A stretch of 64,000 bases of DNA from the NCBI GenBank assembly GCA_026260175.1, contig JAKCWW010001033.1, forward strand, positions 19,138 to 83,137. Direction: 5' to 3'. The stretch is from Reticulitermes lucifugus. Lineage: Eukaryota; Arthropoda; Insecta; Blattodea; Rhinotermitidae. The position numbers were made by a program, and so were the translations under genes. The notes beneath the pieces were generated by a model. It ran no database searches. It worked only from the letters and a program-made list of their open reading frames with translations, and was not told where the DNA came from. The first letter of the stretch is position 1; every line of letters starts with the position of its first letter. This document shows positions 1 to 14,019 of the stretch, in pieces.

Positions 1-299
1 CAAACGTTACTGAATCCGGGTAAAGTTCCCGAATGTTTGGTCATCAAAATTTGGCGGCGTAAAAGCGGAACAGCGTTGTTCAGGGCAAAGACTGGCTGTA
101 CCATATTTACTGTTCCTACGCATATATTCCTACATGTAATGTTTTTGGATAATCTGTGCAATTATTATTGCCTTAAAATGAATGCGAAACCCGTATTTGT
201 TTGATGCTTGTTCTTTTTCTCACACTTGCAGTTTTAGTTGTATGGGTGAAATCCGTTCAAACCTTGCCCGTGGCCCCACTATTTGACGTAACATGGAGT

Positions 300-330
<31 letters not shown>

Positions 331-369
331 ACTTGTATTAATACTCTCGTCATCATCACAATCATTCAG
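1..369. other. Intergenic DNA, no gene seen
   Basis: CpG-normal sequence with no convincing coding frame. An (ATT)n microsatellite lies at 302-330; the isoleucine-rich reading frames across it come from the repeat and are not genes. Confidence 0.5.
302..330. repeat. (ATT)n microsatellite
   Basis: Uninterrupted ATT trinucleotide repeat of about 29 bp. Confidence 0.95.
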
Positions 370-540
370 GAGCAGGTATAGCGTAATTGGCGTAGAGAAT
401 GGAGCACAGCTTGACGTTCCGACGTTCGAATTCCAAAATCCACAGACCATCTCTGGGGCCCACCTAACCTCCTACTCAATGGGTACGGGGTTCTTTCCCG
501 GTGGTAAAGCATCCGGGACAAATGTTGGCCACTTACATCT
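370..540 (+). mobile_element. tRNA-derived SINE copy
   Basis: A Pol III box A-like sequence TAGCGTAATTGG (379-390) is followed 33 bp later by a box B-like GTTCGAATTCC (424-434), the arrangement of a tRNA-derived SINE head. The tail around 480-520 (GGGTACGGGGTTCTTTCC) resembles the tail of the SINE at 63.5 kb. Boundaries are approximate and I see no clear target duplication. Confidence 0.6.
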
Positions 541-1436
541 TCCATATTCTTGTGAATTTGCAGTTTATGTCGTCATATTTGGGGCTGTTCGAGTCAGTTT
601 TTGTGTCGGGATTTATTTTTTCACGTGTTCATGAGTCACAGTCGTGCCTAACATTCAAGTTGCAACAGTTCTTTGCTTGTCTTGAGCGGCGATCCAGGCT
701 CAGTGTAAGACAGACCCAAAGACATAGTTCAAATAAAATTGTATCCTGTTTGCGAAAGTAAAGCACACAGAAGTGCTCAAAATAAAGGAATGGAGGAAAA
801 TGTATTTCTTATTAAAAAATCTAAGACCAGAAACTTTTATAAATGTTGTAACATGATTTCATTGAAGTTTTTATCCGCAAAAAGGCAGTCTAGCTGTTAG
901 ATCATTTTTTTTCAAACTCCCATCTGTGTTGGGGCTTCAGGGAATTATATTGCACGCTATGTAATTCACAGAACAGATAAATATTGCTTAGTAGTAACAC
1001 TAAAGTTTGCTCTTAGTCTAAGCACTGCAAGGTTGGTTGGCGTCACTGCGTCCAGCCCACACCGCTTATAGCAAAACAGAACTATACCCCGAAAGAGTTT
1101 CCAACCTCACAGACATAGTAAACGTGTTTTTTAACCTACAATGAAGCCTCAGAAGACAAAGAGAAATTCTCGCATTCAAGAAATAATTTTAGAATGTTTT
1201 AATTTTAAGACAAATAGCACTTAAAATAGTATAAAAGATTTCATATATGTTTTATTAGGAAAGACAGTAGAGCTTTAGTACATTTTTGCACGCGTAAGGA
1301 AAAGTGGTCCGACGATATGAGTATTTTTTTTGAAAGAAATTCAATGCTGCCTGCGATAATAAACACAGGACTCATTTATGAGATTGCTTCTTTTTTTTTC
1401 ACTGGAGCCTAATACACAGTAGATAACTTTTGTTAT
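541..1436. other. Non-coding stretch, nothing recognised
   Basis: AT-rich sequence with poly-T tracts and only short open frames. I see no domain, RNA gene or repeat boundary. Confidence 0.45.
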
Positions 1437-1790
1437 TCACGACGCATACAGTGAGCCTTTGAAATAGAAGTCTGATGTTGTGAATCGCGCTTCAGCCTTC
1501 CATACGTTCGCCTGTAGGTCAAATTCCTGGCACACTGGAAGCTCGAGGAGGAAGTTCGCTTTGCTTTCAGACCAGATCGATAAAGGCTCTTCAATGCTTA
1601 CTACCTGGGTTCTTTCCTGGGGTAAAGTGGTCGGAGCGTGAAGCAGACCAAAAATTTCATCTAATGCGGAGTTATACATTTTCCCTACACGCTTTCAGGG
1701 CGTAGGCAGCAAAGGAGCGCGGAGTGTTTAAAGAGCCGCGTACTATATTTAGTACGCACGGCCCCGAGAGGGTTAATGTAACTACTGTAT
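1437..1790. repeat. Possible retroposon-tail fragment
   Basis: The segment near 1605-1645 (TTTCCTGGGGTAAAGTGG then TCGGAGCGT) resembles the tail of the SINE at 63.5 kb. An 80-codon open frame runs on the minus strand (1437-1679), but its product has no recognisable motif. Locally CpG-rich DNA follows to about 1.9 kb. This is probably transposon-derived. Confidence 0.3.
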
Positions 1791-4100
1791 GCAACAATTA
1801 ATACATTGCGCACTTACGATCCGGAAAGTAGTACCGTTTGCGAATATTTCCGCCGCAGCGCTGAGGTCGTGATTTCGCGCATGCGCGCTGTCTTCCCTCA
1901 TTCATTGGCAAGCCACAGACGCCAATACGAGAAAAGCAGAGTGCTTACGTATTGTTCTGTTCGTTTATACAAGTTAAGAAAGGGATGCCAAAATCAATCC
2001 ATGGAATTCGTTTAAGTGAGCAAGAAATGCCAAATCTGATACCTGGTTCAATCACTAAGGATTCTCTAGACCTATACTAGATGATGTGTGGCCTAGACTG
2101 ACCGTATATTGCACCCACTCTACTTCGTTAATTCTATCAAAGCTTTATATAATTAATTGCAATCTAAGGTACCTTTTGAACGAAGAAAGGAACAAAATTC
2201 TTGGCCTGAATTGATACAAGGTTCAGCTGAACCGTGACTTAAATCCCATCCAGTGCTTTGTGTATCGTTCATTTAGGAACACATGAATCTAATTCCTCTC
2301 AAGAATAGGGGGGGGGGTAAATAAATAAAGCATACATGTCAAGGAAATGCTGACTAATTTCTTTCAAATGTTTATATATAGAGATAAGGTTTATCAAAAA
2401 TTGCAAATTAGTAACTTGTAGCTTAGTAGGTCTATAACTTCAAGTAACATGATTATTCCCAATAGCTACGCCGCATTTACCCGAATGTATGACGAGGACT
2501 TTCCTTTGAATTCGATGCTTAAATGGTCGTCTTACAATTGTGGGTGGAAAGAAGAAGAGGACTATGCTTTGTCATACCAATGCCAACATTTCCAAACTGT
2601 CACGTGTAGACGAAACAGAAAACACAGCATTCTGTAGCATCACTAATTCCGATCTGTGAGCACTGTTAAAGTCGTTCTTTATTCCAATAACATGTTGGGC
2701 CACGTAGAGAAGTGCGAGCTGCCTTCCAAAGGGCATCGGACGAAGTACTGTCGCCAAATTAAACTAATGACGAGTAACTACATCGACACGGCAAACACAG
2801 CAATTCAGCAGGGAAGTTCAGTGTTGCGGAAGCGAACGCACGAATGTGAATGTAAGAAAAGCAGAATTTGATAAATGCCAACTTCAATCGAAAATTTTTC
2901 ACTTGCAATGTAATAATACTGACCACTTTTGAAATCTAGAAAATGCTGATGCAAATTAGGTCTGGAATGTGTGGAGAACTGATGTAGCAAATATTATGTA
3001 TGGAGTAACTTGGCATGTACGCATTTGCTGATGACCAGGAACTTCGAATTTTGTAACGCTTAGATTGAGACCACTCAAACTGGATAGTTATTGGTTCATT
3101 AAGAAACAGCAAACTGTTGCAATACATTAGGCTGGAAAGACGCAATATTTTAAGTATAAAAACATCAGGAAGGTGGACAGATACGTTATCTTGACTAATA
3201 TATATAGTCTTATTCTGACAAATGTACACAAATAACATAAAGTTTGTATCTTGACTAAGTCATCGAGATGTTACTATTGTCGAGGTAACATACCGTCACG
3301 GACATGGAGTCCAAAGTCGTGCTGCTGGTCTGCACCTTCGTACAATCTCTCCAAGGAAGAACTGTTTAATTTTCAATTGACCTAAGGTCTATGGTGGTTT
3401 TTGTCAGTGATGAACTAGAAGTTTATGAATTATTAGCTCAAATACTGTAGGTAAACCTCGCTCCTTATTCTCAATAAAGAGTAATGTAACAGGTGGTTTG
3501 TGTACTTGAGAGTGCACTTGGAAAACCCCGTTTGTTACACGTGACCTGAGCTTGTATTCAGCTGTGGGAATCGGGTAACGTCTGTTGCCTATTAGTAGCG
3601 TTTCTTAATGTATTGGTATCTCGCTGCCAACAGCCAGCTTATCTATCTATAAATTGAATTGAATTGAAACGAAGATTTCCAGAACTTCAAATAGGGAGGG
3701 AGGACAAGGGATTGCTGACTCTGTCGCAGTTGCGAATAACTTTGTGTTGTACTACTCACTTTACTAAAGTAGCTTCTAGCTATACACAAAGCTCTCTAAA
3801 TTTTTACACACACTGGTTGGCTATCTATTAACAATGTAACCCTATGCACAATATTTCTAGTAGCTCTGGCCAACCCACACACGCTGGTGCCACGTCACAA
3901 GGTAAACTATTTACTGAGAACACTTTCATAAAATTCACTTCATCTACTTGTTCTGGACAGAGTGAATACAGAACAGTCTGTACAGTTTCTTGTGCATAAG
4001 TATGCTGGAAAAATACGTAAAAAGTCCAAAAGGAATGTGTTGGATATAGGAGCAATATGTAATACCCAGAGTTAAACTTGTGCTGGAATGAGCTGGAGAT
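1791..4100. other. Intergenic DNA with normal CpG frequency
   Basis: Short open frames only. CpG dinucleotides are fairly frequent here, then become rare past about 4.1 kb. A poly-G run lies near 2308-2318. No gene is supported. Confidence 0.4.
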
Positions 4101-7100
4101 TCTTCATTTTAGATTACCTTGCTTGGAAAGCGTACACATGAGGCAGCTACTGCAGTGAAGACATACATAATTATATTATTTCTATTAGAGCAAGAAATTC
4201 TAAAATCACACATAAAAAATCTATAACACTAACAGTTCATTCACCTCACACTCCTTAGAGTCCATGAAAGAGCAGTGTCTGAAATGTGACACAGCCACAC
4301 ACAAATAATAAGTAAATACAATTAATAGATACACTCATTAGGCTATCTATCATGTTTAAACCCATCCTCACAAATCCCTCCAATTTGGCCATATACAGTG
4401 ATCATGTGTGATTAAGTGAGAAATCAAAATGCAAATAAATAATTTTCTGAGATACCATGATGGACTGCTGGAGGTAGGTATTTGAAAAATGACAAAGGAA
4501 TTACTTTTGTATGAAGTTTAAGACAGCTTGACATCATTGTAGGAAAAATTTTAAATTGGCTCTTTCAGGATCCATATAAGCACAGTCCTTTATGAAACAG
4601 AGCAATAGAATAACTAACGCTCTTTCGCAGACTGTTCTACAATAGAGAAAAATTGTCTTCATAGTTCTCACACTTTTAATTTGCACAAATGTAACTCTTG
4701 GTATCACTGCACATGCAAATTAAAACACTAACAATCCTGTGAGAATATATATCATATCAATAAAGTATTTTCAATAATTTACACTTGTAAAACAGATTTT
4801 GTTTCAGTATCCTATTATTTATAATTCCTATACATTGTGCACATCTTTTAGATGCAATTCTTCTCACATTCCATTTATTTGGTTCTTTCAGTTATAACCT
4901 AAAATCCATCATTACTTCATTATGTTATTATTTTATACACTGTATCATCTTATTATACATGTACAATACACTTCAATACTGTTGACAGATGAATCATTCC
5001 AACAAGATGTCAGCATGTTACAAGCACTCTGCTGAGACAAGTACACACATCCTAATATCAACATTATTTTAAACATTAATTATCACTTATTTCTTGTTTT
5101 CTCTGTTTACTACAATATATTTACATGAAAAGATTTTACTTGTCTTTTAATCATTTATGAAGAACACTACTGAAAATTTTCACATGTTTTTAAACTTGTA
5201 AAAAGAGAGAAGTGACAAAATATTCATAACAGTAAGTTTAGGAGAAGTATTCGATAACAACTGATCTAATGAGATGTAAGGAGCTGCACATATTACTACT
5301 CATATTATTCTTATCAGACTATCCTCTTTCAGACTGATACAAATTAAAATGTTGTTATGAGCTTATTACAAAATAAGCTATGGATGTGGAGTAAGGAGAA
5401 TCAACATACATTCATATTAGCAAGACAAGCACATTAACATTTATAACATACCAACAAGTCTGTTTATATACATTTAAAAGAAAAGGAAAAAAAAAAACAT
5501 AACCTTACATTTCAACACATCTCCAGAGTGAGTGACAAGATGATATTGTAACTTGGGAGCCCGCTTTATACTTAGTATAAAAGCTCTTCCCAGTGGTCCT
5601 TTCCTTATGTCCACAGAAGAATCACCAGCAATACAGACTTCATGCACACATTTCATTATGCTATAGTCACTACAATCCTATGCAATATAAGACATGCACA
5701 ATTACTCACATATCAGTGCTATTAGTGTTGTTATTGTTATTATTATTATTATTATTAATACTATTATTTGATGACCAATTCTTTCCTTTCCACAGAAGGT
5801 TAAGCCACATATTACTTATAATTTTAAGTTCAAGGGTTCTGGTTCTTTAAGCAAAAGTAAGCGGATACACAGTTACAGTCAATACGGAAACTTAAGTCTG
5901 CACAACTAAGTCCAGTCATACATACTATCAGCAAATGATACTTCTTCACATGAGGTTGTCATGTCAATCATCCTACAAACTACTTAAGTACTTATTATTG
6001 TGACATGCAGTTCACGTAGACATAAACTGGCAGATATGTATGGAAATTACCCAGAATTGGATGCAAACTGCACTGCTTCATTTATCAAAAATTAGCCAGA
6101 CCTAAAGCAGGCTCACTACTCATATGTGGGGACAAATAATGCAGAAATATTCACCAGCAGAGGATGCTGGCTCGAACATCTCTGTTGAACCTTTCTTGTG
6201 TAATAGTCATTTTTCTGAACCTCCCTTTGCATTCAGAAAGAGGTGGTCATTACTTATACAGCTGTGATCTGCTCAGGAATATACTACAGAATCAATCAAA
6301 CATCAGAAAACCACTAACATTTCACTAACATGAGCGAAAGAGTTTTCCTACACAACAGATGTAAATGCTGTAAGTTAATGGCATATGAGAAACAGTTTTA
6401 CAACTGAAAACCTTAATGCACAAAGGAATATTTTTGTTTTTTATGACTGATGTTTATGTGCAATTAATTGCATGTATCAACAAACACTTATATAATAACA
6501 GTAATAATGCACACCACAGTGGCATATAAATTTGTCACTCCAATGAACACACCTGCCATAATTCTCCCAGTCTGCCTGAATTTCAATCAATTATAACGTG
6601 TTTGGGCATCAAGTGCTTGTAGCAGACATCATTACAGAACTTAAAAATAAGCAACATCAGAATCTTATTATTCAATTGAAGAAAATAATAAAAAAGTTGT
6701 TAAACTTAAAAGTTAAATAAAAACTACATGCCCATGAAGCATGCCATACGAGCATATAAGGAGAGTGGAAACAATGCTCCATGCATTTTCAACTGCAATT
6801 CTGCATGCACATGATTGATCAACCCTGCCCTCCTGTTAACGCCTAGAAAATATCCCTGCACCAATTGAATAGGCTTAATGCACATTACTCCCATGCTGAA
6901 TGTGAACAAGAAAGAAACGTTTTTCCTTCAGTAAATGAAGTAACAGTTATTTGATGAACTTTCAACCAAGTCAATTTCTGCAAATAATTCATATGTGGAT
7001 ACCTGGAATTACACCTCAACTGCCCAGCCCATAAGCAGTTGCTGTTGCTAATTCAGTTTCTATGGTTATGTTTTTAGAAACTTACTTGGGTAAATGTACC

Positions 7101-10100
7101 TCTGCTGCCTATTAGTTCAGATATTTATTGAGGAAAAGCAAAATAATCTGCATCTTATACACAAGAAAATGCAGTAATACTCTTAACAAATCAAATATAT
7201 TACAGTAGATCAGTTTTCTCATATGGAACTTGCTGGATTCTCCCCAGAATGGAATTCACTTAGATAACTTCCCAGAATCAAGATTTACACTGAAATCATA
7301 GTCCCTTTCTTCACCATACCTTCCCATTTTACATCCGCAATTCAGATACTTAGTACAAGAACTCCTGTGCCACCTAGCTAGAAAAATTAAAGGAGTTTGT
7401 AACATAACAGGAAAAAGTTATTTTATTCTTTAAAATATGAGAACATTTTTAAATCGCAGTGAACAGTGCCAGCTCAATTAATCAGAATCAGATGTGTTGA
7501 AATTTTACATACTTATTTCAATTTTGCATAAGAACAACTCTGCATCATTACCAGAGCATTTTACTCAAGAATAAAATAATATACTGTAATGTAGCACTGG
7601 AAGGGTTAACACTGTTCTTTGTAGTTTTGCATAAAAGGCAGCTGTGCAACACACAAAGGCTGCTTTTTAAGGTGTGCACACAGTAACATTACATTAACAC
7701 TTAATATTTCTGAAAGCATTAATATTGAAGTCTTCATAGCTTTGTTCTGCAGGAACATCTCAAGACATAATCACTCTCAACAAAAAGGGACATAATTTCT
7801 CATTCACAGACATTATTCCTTATTCACAAACAATTTAAAGACTTAATTAATATTATAAATAATATTTCCACTCTAGTTCCATTGGATGTAGCAAGTTTAA
7901 ATTGCTAACATAAATTTCACTTGTGAACATTAACACATTACGACATTATCATCTGCACATACTATAGTGTATATTAATCACCTTTCATAGTCGGTGTGAT
8001 GTTTTACTCATTTCGTCTTGTTTTACATTGACTGCAGTCATTGATTTGTTGCTATGAAATATCTATTCAACTTGAGGTAGTGAATAAGTGGACAGAGTTC
8101 CAGATATTCCTGGCTTTCTCAGGAGCAGGAACATGAAAAACCAGTGCTCCACACACAGCACAAAGATGAATACAGTCCTGACATCAGTCTTCAAAGCCTA
8201 CACTATGATGACATGCACAAACAACCTGCATTATTATTAAACATATGAGGTATTCAGGAATATGAACTAAAACAGTCAGTATTACTGGCACAACAACCAA
8301 GCAATCAAGGCACCTTTCTGGGTCACAAATAGATGGTGATGATGCATGCAGTGAACTTTCTTAGACAGTCCGCCATGTAAAGATGGAATGCGTCAAGATG
8401 GACACTGCTGACTGGCCAAGAAAGCTTAACTCAGTCCACCTGCTATGAATACTGTAAATGTTATTCAGGTGAAGATACAGTTTTAAGAATTTGAATAAGA
8501 AATTATAATATTTTTATCGATTTTATGCTTTTTAACACACTAACTCTGGGTAATTCTTTTTAGGTATCAAAGGATTTTTGGTATCATATGTATGAATTGT
8601 CATGCAAGTTGTGGAAAATAAACTGCAATTCTCTTACACCTCTTACGTTTACGTCAATAAGAATCATGAGACTTGCATTTCAATTTTTGGGTGACAAAAC
8701 TGTGTTATGACGCAGTAATTTACCAGAATTTCAGAGATATGGTTTTGAAAAGTTCCTTTCTTTCTCAGTTCTGCAAGTTAACATTTGAAGTATAGAAGAG
8801 GAAGCTACAATAGTAAAGTGGTTCATATCATGTGTGGCTGAATCCCAAACTCTCTGTTTTGGTTTCTTTAAACTGTGAACATCTCAGACAGTGACTGTGT
8901 TTAACATATGAAAGCTGATAAGCCAGAATGTACCTCCAGGCATTATAAGCAATATAAGCACAGGCAAATACACGAACATTTAAAAAAGAATTTTAGTATT
9001 CACAAGTTCACAAGCAATGTTAGATAACATATTGTTTTTAAACTGCAGAGACTATGACCAGTGATTTAAGGAGGTAGATAATGATTTGAGATAATTGTGA
9101 TTATAAACGTATAAGTCACATAGTTGAAAACCTTTAGAGCAACTATAATATTGTAATTAAAACTATAAAAATTGTCAGTCTGGTAAACAGCAGTCCCTTG
9201 CAAACTGTGGGTTTTGCCAGTCACAGATTTCAAGTGTCCATGGTTACCCATATGTTTCTAGCTTTTCCCAGTTGTAATATCTGTTTTTATGTATCAGCAG
9301 TTTTCAATGTGAGTGCACACATCAGGGAAACAGAATGAGGTGCACACAAACATCACCATCATAACCACAGATTTAACTTTTCGGTAAATCAGTGTCCTAC
9401 AGGCAAATAATGAAACTAAGTACATGGTTTTAATCGCTACAGTTGCTGTGGGAAGGTGAATGACAACATGATATGAAGAAAGGCAATGCAGACATTCCAC
9501 TGCTAATTAAGATGCACTGCTGAGCTCACGGAATGACATACTCTGAACAGTATTACACCTGTCAAAGCCAGTACCTGTGTTTCCTTCCTGCAAACTATGT
9601 TACCATCCACCCTCCCAAGATACCTATATTGTGTGTTACTTGCACATATGTTATTTTGAAACATGTTACATATTTAATGTAGTGAAGGAACACCCTCTAC
9701 ACCTACCAGCAGAAGAAATTCGACTAAGTGAAGTGAAGTGCAGTGAAGGAACAGGCTATTATGTCAGACTAAGGTAACTGTTAGCAGTGGCTGCAGTTCC
9801 CTAAACCACCCCAGTTTGTTCTAGGGCCTTGGTCTTGCTAATCATGACAATTTTCAGAAATGTCTTAAAGTTGGTAAAGGACTGCGGTATTTGAGAGAAT
9901 GTGATGTGATATGAAGGGATGTCCTGCAATGAGATCAGCCTCACACTGATTACAATCTTCACTACTCTGTCAACACTGATTACTGAGTCAAGGGTGTATT
10001 AAGGTTCTGAAAACGTATTTTCTGATGTCTAATAAAACATTTAAGGCTGGTTTGTGATGTAAAATGTTGTTAAATATGTTTTATCCTTCAACAGCTGAAC

Positions 10101-11929
10101 TACTATAGGTCTGCATCCGACACCTTTGAGGCAATATTAATTAATGTTAGGATAATGAAGCATGAAATAAATATTTATGACAGACAGCAAACATGAGATA
10201 CTTTTAAAGTACCAACCATACATTCACCACAAGGGACTGAGGAAAATAAAAATATTACAGGTATTATAGCTCACTCCAAAATTCCCAAATGCAAGTCTAA
10301 TGAGTTATTTGTTACAAGCTGAACAACATAATACGCTTCACAAAAAGTGATCTTTACCAATATTTTTTCAAGTCAGTAATTGATATAACACTGTAGTGTT
10401 TAATCCTGACTATAACTCAAACTTGTAGCTCAGTCTGTGGGTGACAATATAACAAGACCAACAAAATGGCCTATCAGCACAACCTCTCATTTTATTTTAC
10501 ATTTTATAAGTTCCTTTAGCTTCTTTATGCTTTTTATTTTTGTGAAATAAATTACATAAGATATAATTGATGCATAAATTTTCTACGTATCATCATTCTA
10601 AGCATTCTGTGGTGCGTATGCCAAAACAAGATAACACTGGGGAGGAGGCAATATATATATATATTCAACTTAGGAACAATGGAGGTTATTTAAAAAACTA
10701 GATTCAGAAAATGTGGACAGTGAGATATTTTGCAAGTGTGCACTCAGGTGGAAACGCTGCGCACTCTTACCAAGTCGGGTTGTGCAGTAGTTAGCACAGA
10801 ACTTTGCTGAATGGATGTGATATCTAGAAAACACAACATGTTACCTCAGACAAATAAAGAAATAACCTTATAACCATAGTCAGGCTGAGGTATATTGCAA
10901 ATATAACAAAGTGGATTCACATAAAGTAACTACTCATCAGGTATACTTAACATAAAACATTTAATCTTTAGGTGAAACATCCCCATTGTGCTTCAGTCAA
11001 ATACACATATTTCAAAACACCGTCATGCACAATGACATTTTAATTGAAAAGTTGAAACTAGTAACCTGTAGATTTGTAAAATTCTGTTGTACATGACAGT
11101 GTTTTGGAATATATATAAAACATAAAACATTTAGTTTGTAAACTGTACCTCGAAATGTAAAAAATAACACAATCATTTGGAGTTTTAGCATCATTTGCTT
11201 AGAAACAATAGCACGTTTAGGACACGAAATGTTTGCAAATTTCTGAAACTAAAGAAATGTTACAAGCTTTCACCACATAAATATAATTCTTACATTCCTT
11301 CTTGTATGGGCTATCTCCTGACATAGATTTAAATACTGTTTCCTCTTCTCCCCTCTTTTGAGCATGGTTAAGTCAGTACTGAACTACTCATAAGAGGTAT
11401 AATTACCTACTGCACCCAAACTCTAAATGCTATCTAAATCTGCATGGGAATTCTACAGTATTAGGCCCTGGACAGCCACCCAATCAGCTCCTGATTAAGG
11501 GCAGGATTAAAGCACACAGTGAATGATTATGATACAACAAGACTCAGTGGTAATGCAACTAAATTCACTTGGATAGCAAAGCTTCCTGTTCCCCTGTAAT
11601 TTCAATACAAACCCTAATATAACTCTAGAACTGTTTAATATCACATTTTAACCCACTGGATTGTTTCCTCTATTCTTTGCTGTCTATAGGGAAAAGTCTT
11701 ACATTTACAGATTTTAAACCCACTGCCTTTCATTTGTAATGCTTACAGCATAAACATTCTTGCACATTGTGCCCATGCATCTGTTGCAGGGACACTACAG
11801 AAAAGTAAATTTATGTCAGAGAAATATATGTTAATATACACCAATGACTTAAAAGATACAGAAATTTTAACTGAATACAATAAACCTTTAACATATGTAT
11901 TTCTACCTCATACATGGGAAGATGTTATC
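4101..11929. other. Long AT-rich CpG-poor non-coding stretch
   Basis: No coding exon, RNA gene or intact transposon is recognisable. A (TTA)n repeat sits at 5737-5757 and a short (AT)n near 10.65 kb. The sequence resembles old intron or very long 3' UTR, but nothing shows which. Confidence 0.4.
5737..5757. repeat. (TTA)n microsatellite
   Basis: Short trinucleotide repeat. Confidence 0.85.
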
Positions 11930-12110
11930 CTGCTAGGCAGTTGGCCATACCATGGCTCAGCTGATTACTCAACGGTCTCTCCATGTAGAGGCATGGTTGT
12001 GACCCCAGGGAAGTCGTTGTGGAATTCTGGGTGAACAACTAGCACTAGGGGGTGGCTTTTCTCCCAGTACTTTGCTCCGCCAATGCACCATACTTACATT
12101 TAATTCAACT
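11930..12110 (+). mobile_element. Degenerate SINE-like copy
   Basis: The stretch CCATGGCTCAGCTGATTAC and the downstream GTGGCTTTTCTCCCAGTACT are reminiscent of tRNA-derived SINE heads and of the middle part of the SINE at 58.1 kb (TTTCTCCAAGTACTTTGATT). The box B region is badly mutated. Boundaries are approximate. Confidence 0.35.
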
Positions 12111-13045
12111 ATTACTGTCACTTTAATGTTAATACAACTAGATGAAAATAATCATTCTGCATCTCAAAATAAACTGTCGATCTGTCATGCCACTCTCAAC
12201 TGATTAATTTTATGCGTAATACACATTTTACCTACAGCATTTTGATTCTCTCTGATTACAAATACAATTCACAAACTCTCAGTTTTATTACAATTAGTAA
12301 AACTTCCACATTGTATAAAACAACTGTTGCCACAGACAAAATATCAGTGAACCACTACATCCTCTGTAGATTTAAAATATTTTAAACTACCATTACATTG
12401 GCCTGGACCTCTGTTCATTGTTCTTTAGCTTGACAAGTAATATGAAAAATCTTCTTCTGTCACAAAATAACATCATTCATTTTCAAGCTCCTGATTTCAA
12501 TTGCTTTCCAACATTCCAAACTTTCAGGTTAATTGTGGACGGCAAAGTGCTTATCTTTCTTAATTTCCTGTCTTAGTTTCTTTCTGTATCATGACCATGA
12601 TCATTCTAGAGACAAAAGTAATTCTTTCATGTTGTCATAAATTTATGTTGCAGAATTTATGCTTGTGTATTATTTACAACAAAGTAGTGTTTCTGCAAGG
12701 ATTGCATCTACTTCAAGTTACAGTGAAGTTACTTGAAGTCACTACACTTTGTATCAGATGACTTTTATGTTCACTGTGCTCCCCAGCGGATACAAATGTT
12801 GGTCAGAGCTTTCCAGAGTCTGAACCACATAATGTGAAATTACTTTGATGTCATGAGAAATAGAAGTTATATTGGCCACAACTCCAACTTATGCTCTAGT
12901 TCACAGACAGACCATAGGGAAAATTTTCAGGTTATCTACTGACATACTTCTACTATGTTTAAGCTTTGAACTTCATAACCTGAAAAGAATGCTTGAAAAA
13001 TGTTCAATTGGTATTTGCAGTCATTTACAAAATGATTTTTTGCAG
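12111..13045. other. Non-coding stretch, nothing recognised
   Basis: AT-rich, CpG-poor sequence without coding frames or repeat edges that I can define. Confidence 0.4.
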
Positions 13046-13265
13046 TAGGTACAGGTAAGGATAAAGCTGTTCTTGTGTCTAATTAAGCACCATGCTACAA
13101 AAGCATATGGGGGGGTGCAGGTATAGCTCCATGTATTTGCAATCTTGGAGCCAGACAGAGGTGAGTTGTTAGCTTCATGCCCTGACTGCTTTACTCATGG
13201 GGAACTGGCCCATGGTACACTCCGAATAGGACATTGGGTAAGCGCCACATCAGTCAGAATGTGTT
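13046..13265. repeat. Dispersed repeat B, copy 1
   Basis: This stretch is clearly related to 46571-46850. Both begin with AAAGCTGTTC, then share a GCATATGG / ACATATGG block, a TAGCTCCATG / TAGCCACATG block and a GATAGGACAAA-type / AATAGGACATT-type block in the same order. The 46.8-kb copy ends in a segment (GTTGGACCCTGG) that resembles a reversed Pol III box B, so the family may be a tRNA-derived SINE. Divergence is high. Confidence 0.5.
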
Positions 13266-13734
13266 CAAAAAGTACAGCTCATGTAATCAGCAGCAGTAAT
13301 CTTAACCAAAATAAACCACAGTATAATGTGCCTTTAGTTCTTTAATGACAGAGTTCTCCAGTTATGAAAAATTCTTACTGAAACCCTTTCCCATAATAAT
13401 GAACATATCATGCTATGTTGTTAAGAAATATGGAATTACATGGGAATATTTGGTACATTTTATAAAGTGATTACTATATAATTTTAATCTCTCTGCAGCC
13501 CAATCATTAACATCATGGAAACTCTGGCCCATCCCTGCTCCAAATATTAGGTACTGGCATAATGTTTTATAAATCCCTTTAAAAATGTACCAAAATACCC
13601 AGGACATTCAAATTTAAAAACCCAATAAACGGACAAATTCCTTAGGTGTGATGACAGCCAGAGTTTAAAACAATTACCACAGCATGTAGTGTTGAAATCT
13701 CAGCATGAATGGGGCCTTGCCTATAAGTTATTCT

Positions 13735-14019
13735 TATTTTCACTAGTAAAGTGCTACATTTGGAGCATAGCTTTGTATGGTGCTGAAATGTGGACACTTC
13801 GGAANNNNNNNNNNNNNNNNNNNNNNNNNNNNNNNNNNNNNNNNNNNNNNNNNNNNNNNNNNNNNNNNNNNNNNNNNNNNNNNNNNNNNNNNNNNNNNNN
13901 NNNNNNNNNNNNNNNNNNNNNNNNNNNNNNNNNNNNNNNAGGAAGCACTAGATCGCACTCAATGGAGAACTCGCTTTGGAAGAGGCTACGAACCTGTCGT
14001 AACACAGACTACAGAATGA
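13735..14019 (+). mobile_element. Non-LTR retrotransposon (LINE) 3' fragment, interrupted by gap
   Basis: Upstream of the gap the frame reads ALYGAEMWTLR, typical of the region after the reverse-transcriptase domain of LINEs (consensus like LLYGSETWTL). Downstream of the gap a different frame reads ALDRTQWRTRFGRGYEPV and then stops. The frame change may reflect a mis-sized gap or decay. Only this 3' end is present, and the copy is dead. Confidence 0.65.
13805..13939. other. Assembly gap (135 N)
   Basis: Run of N inside the LINE fragment. Open frames crossing it are meaningless. Confidence 0.99.

Noticed and set aside
370-440. Possible tRNA gene from box A and box B
   Set aside because: The sequence cannot fold into a full cloverleaf by eye and has a SINE-type tail; same for the other Pol III box pairs.
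293-634. Open frame with a run of isoleucines
   Set aside because: It is the translation of an ATT microsatellite joined to a SINE.
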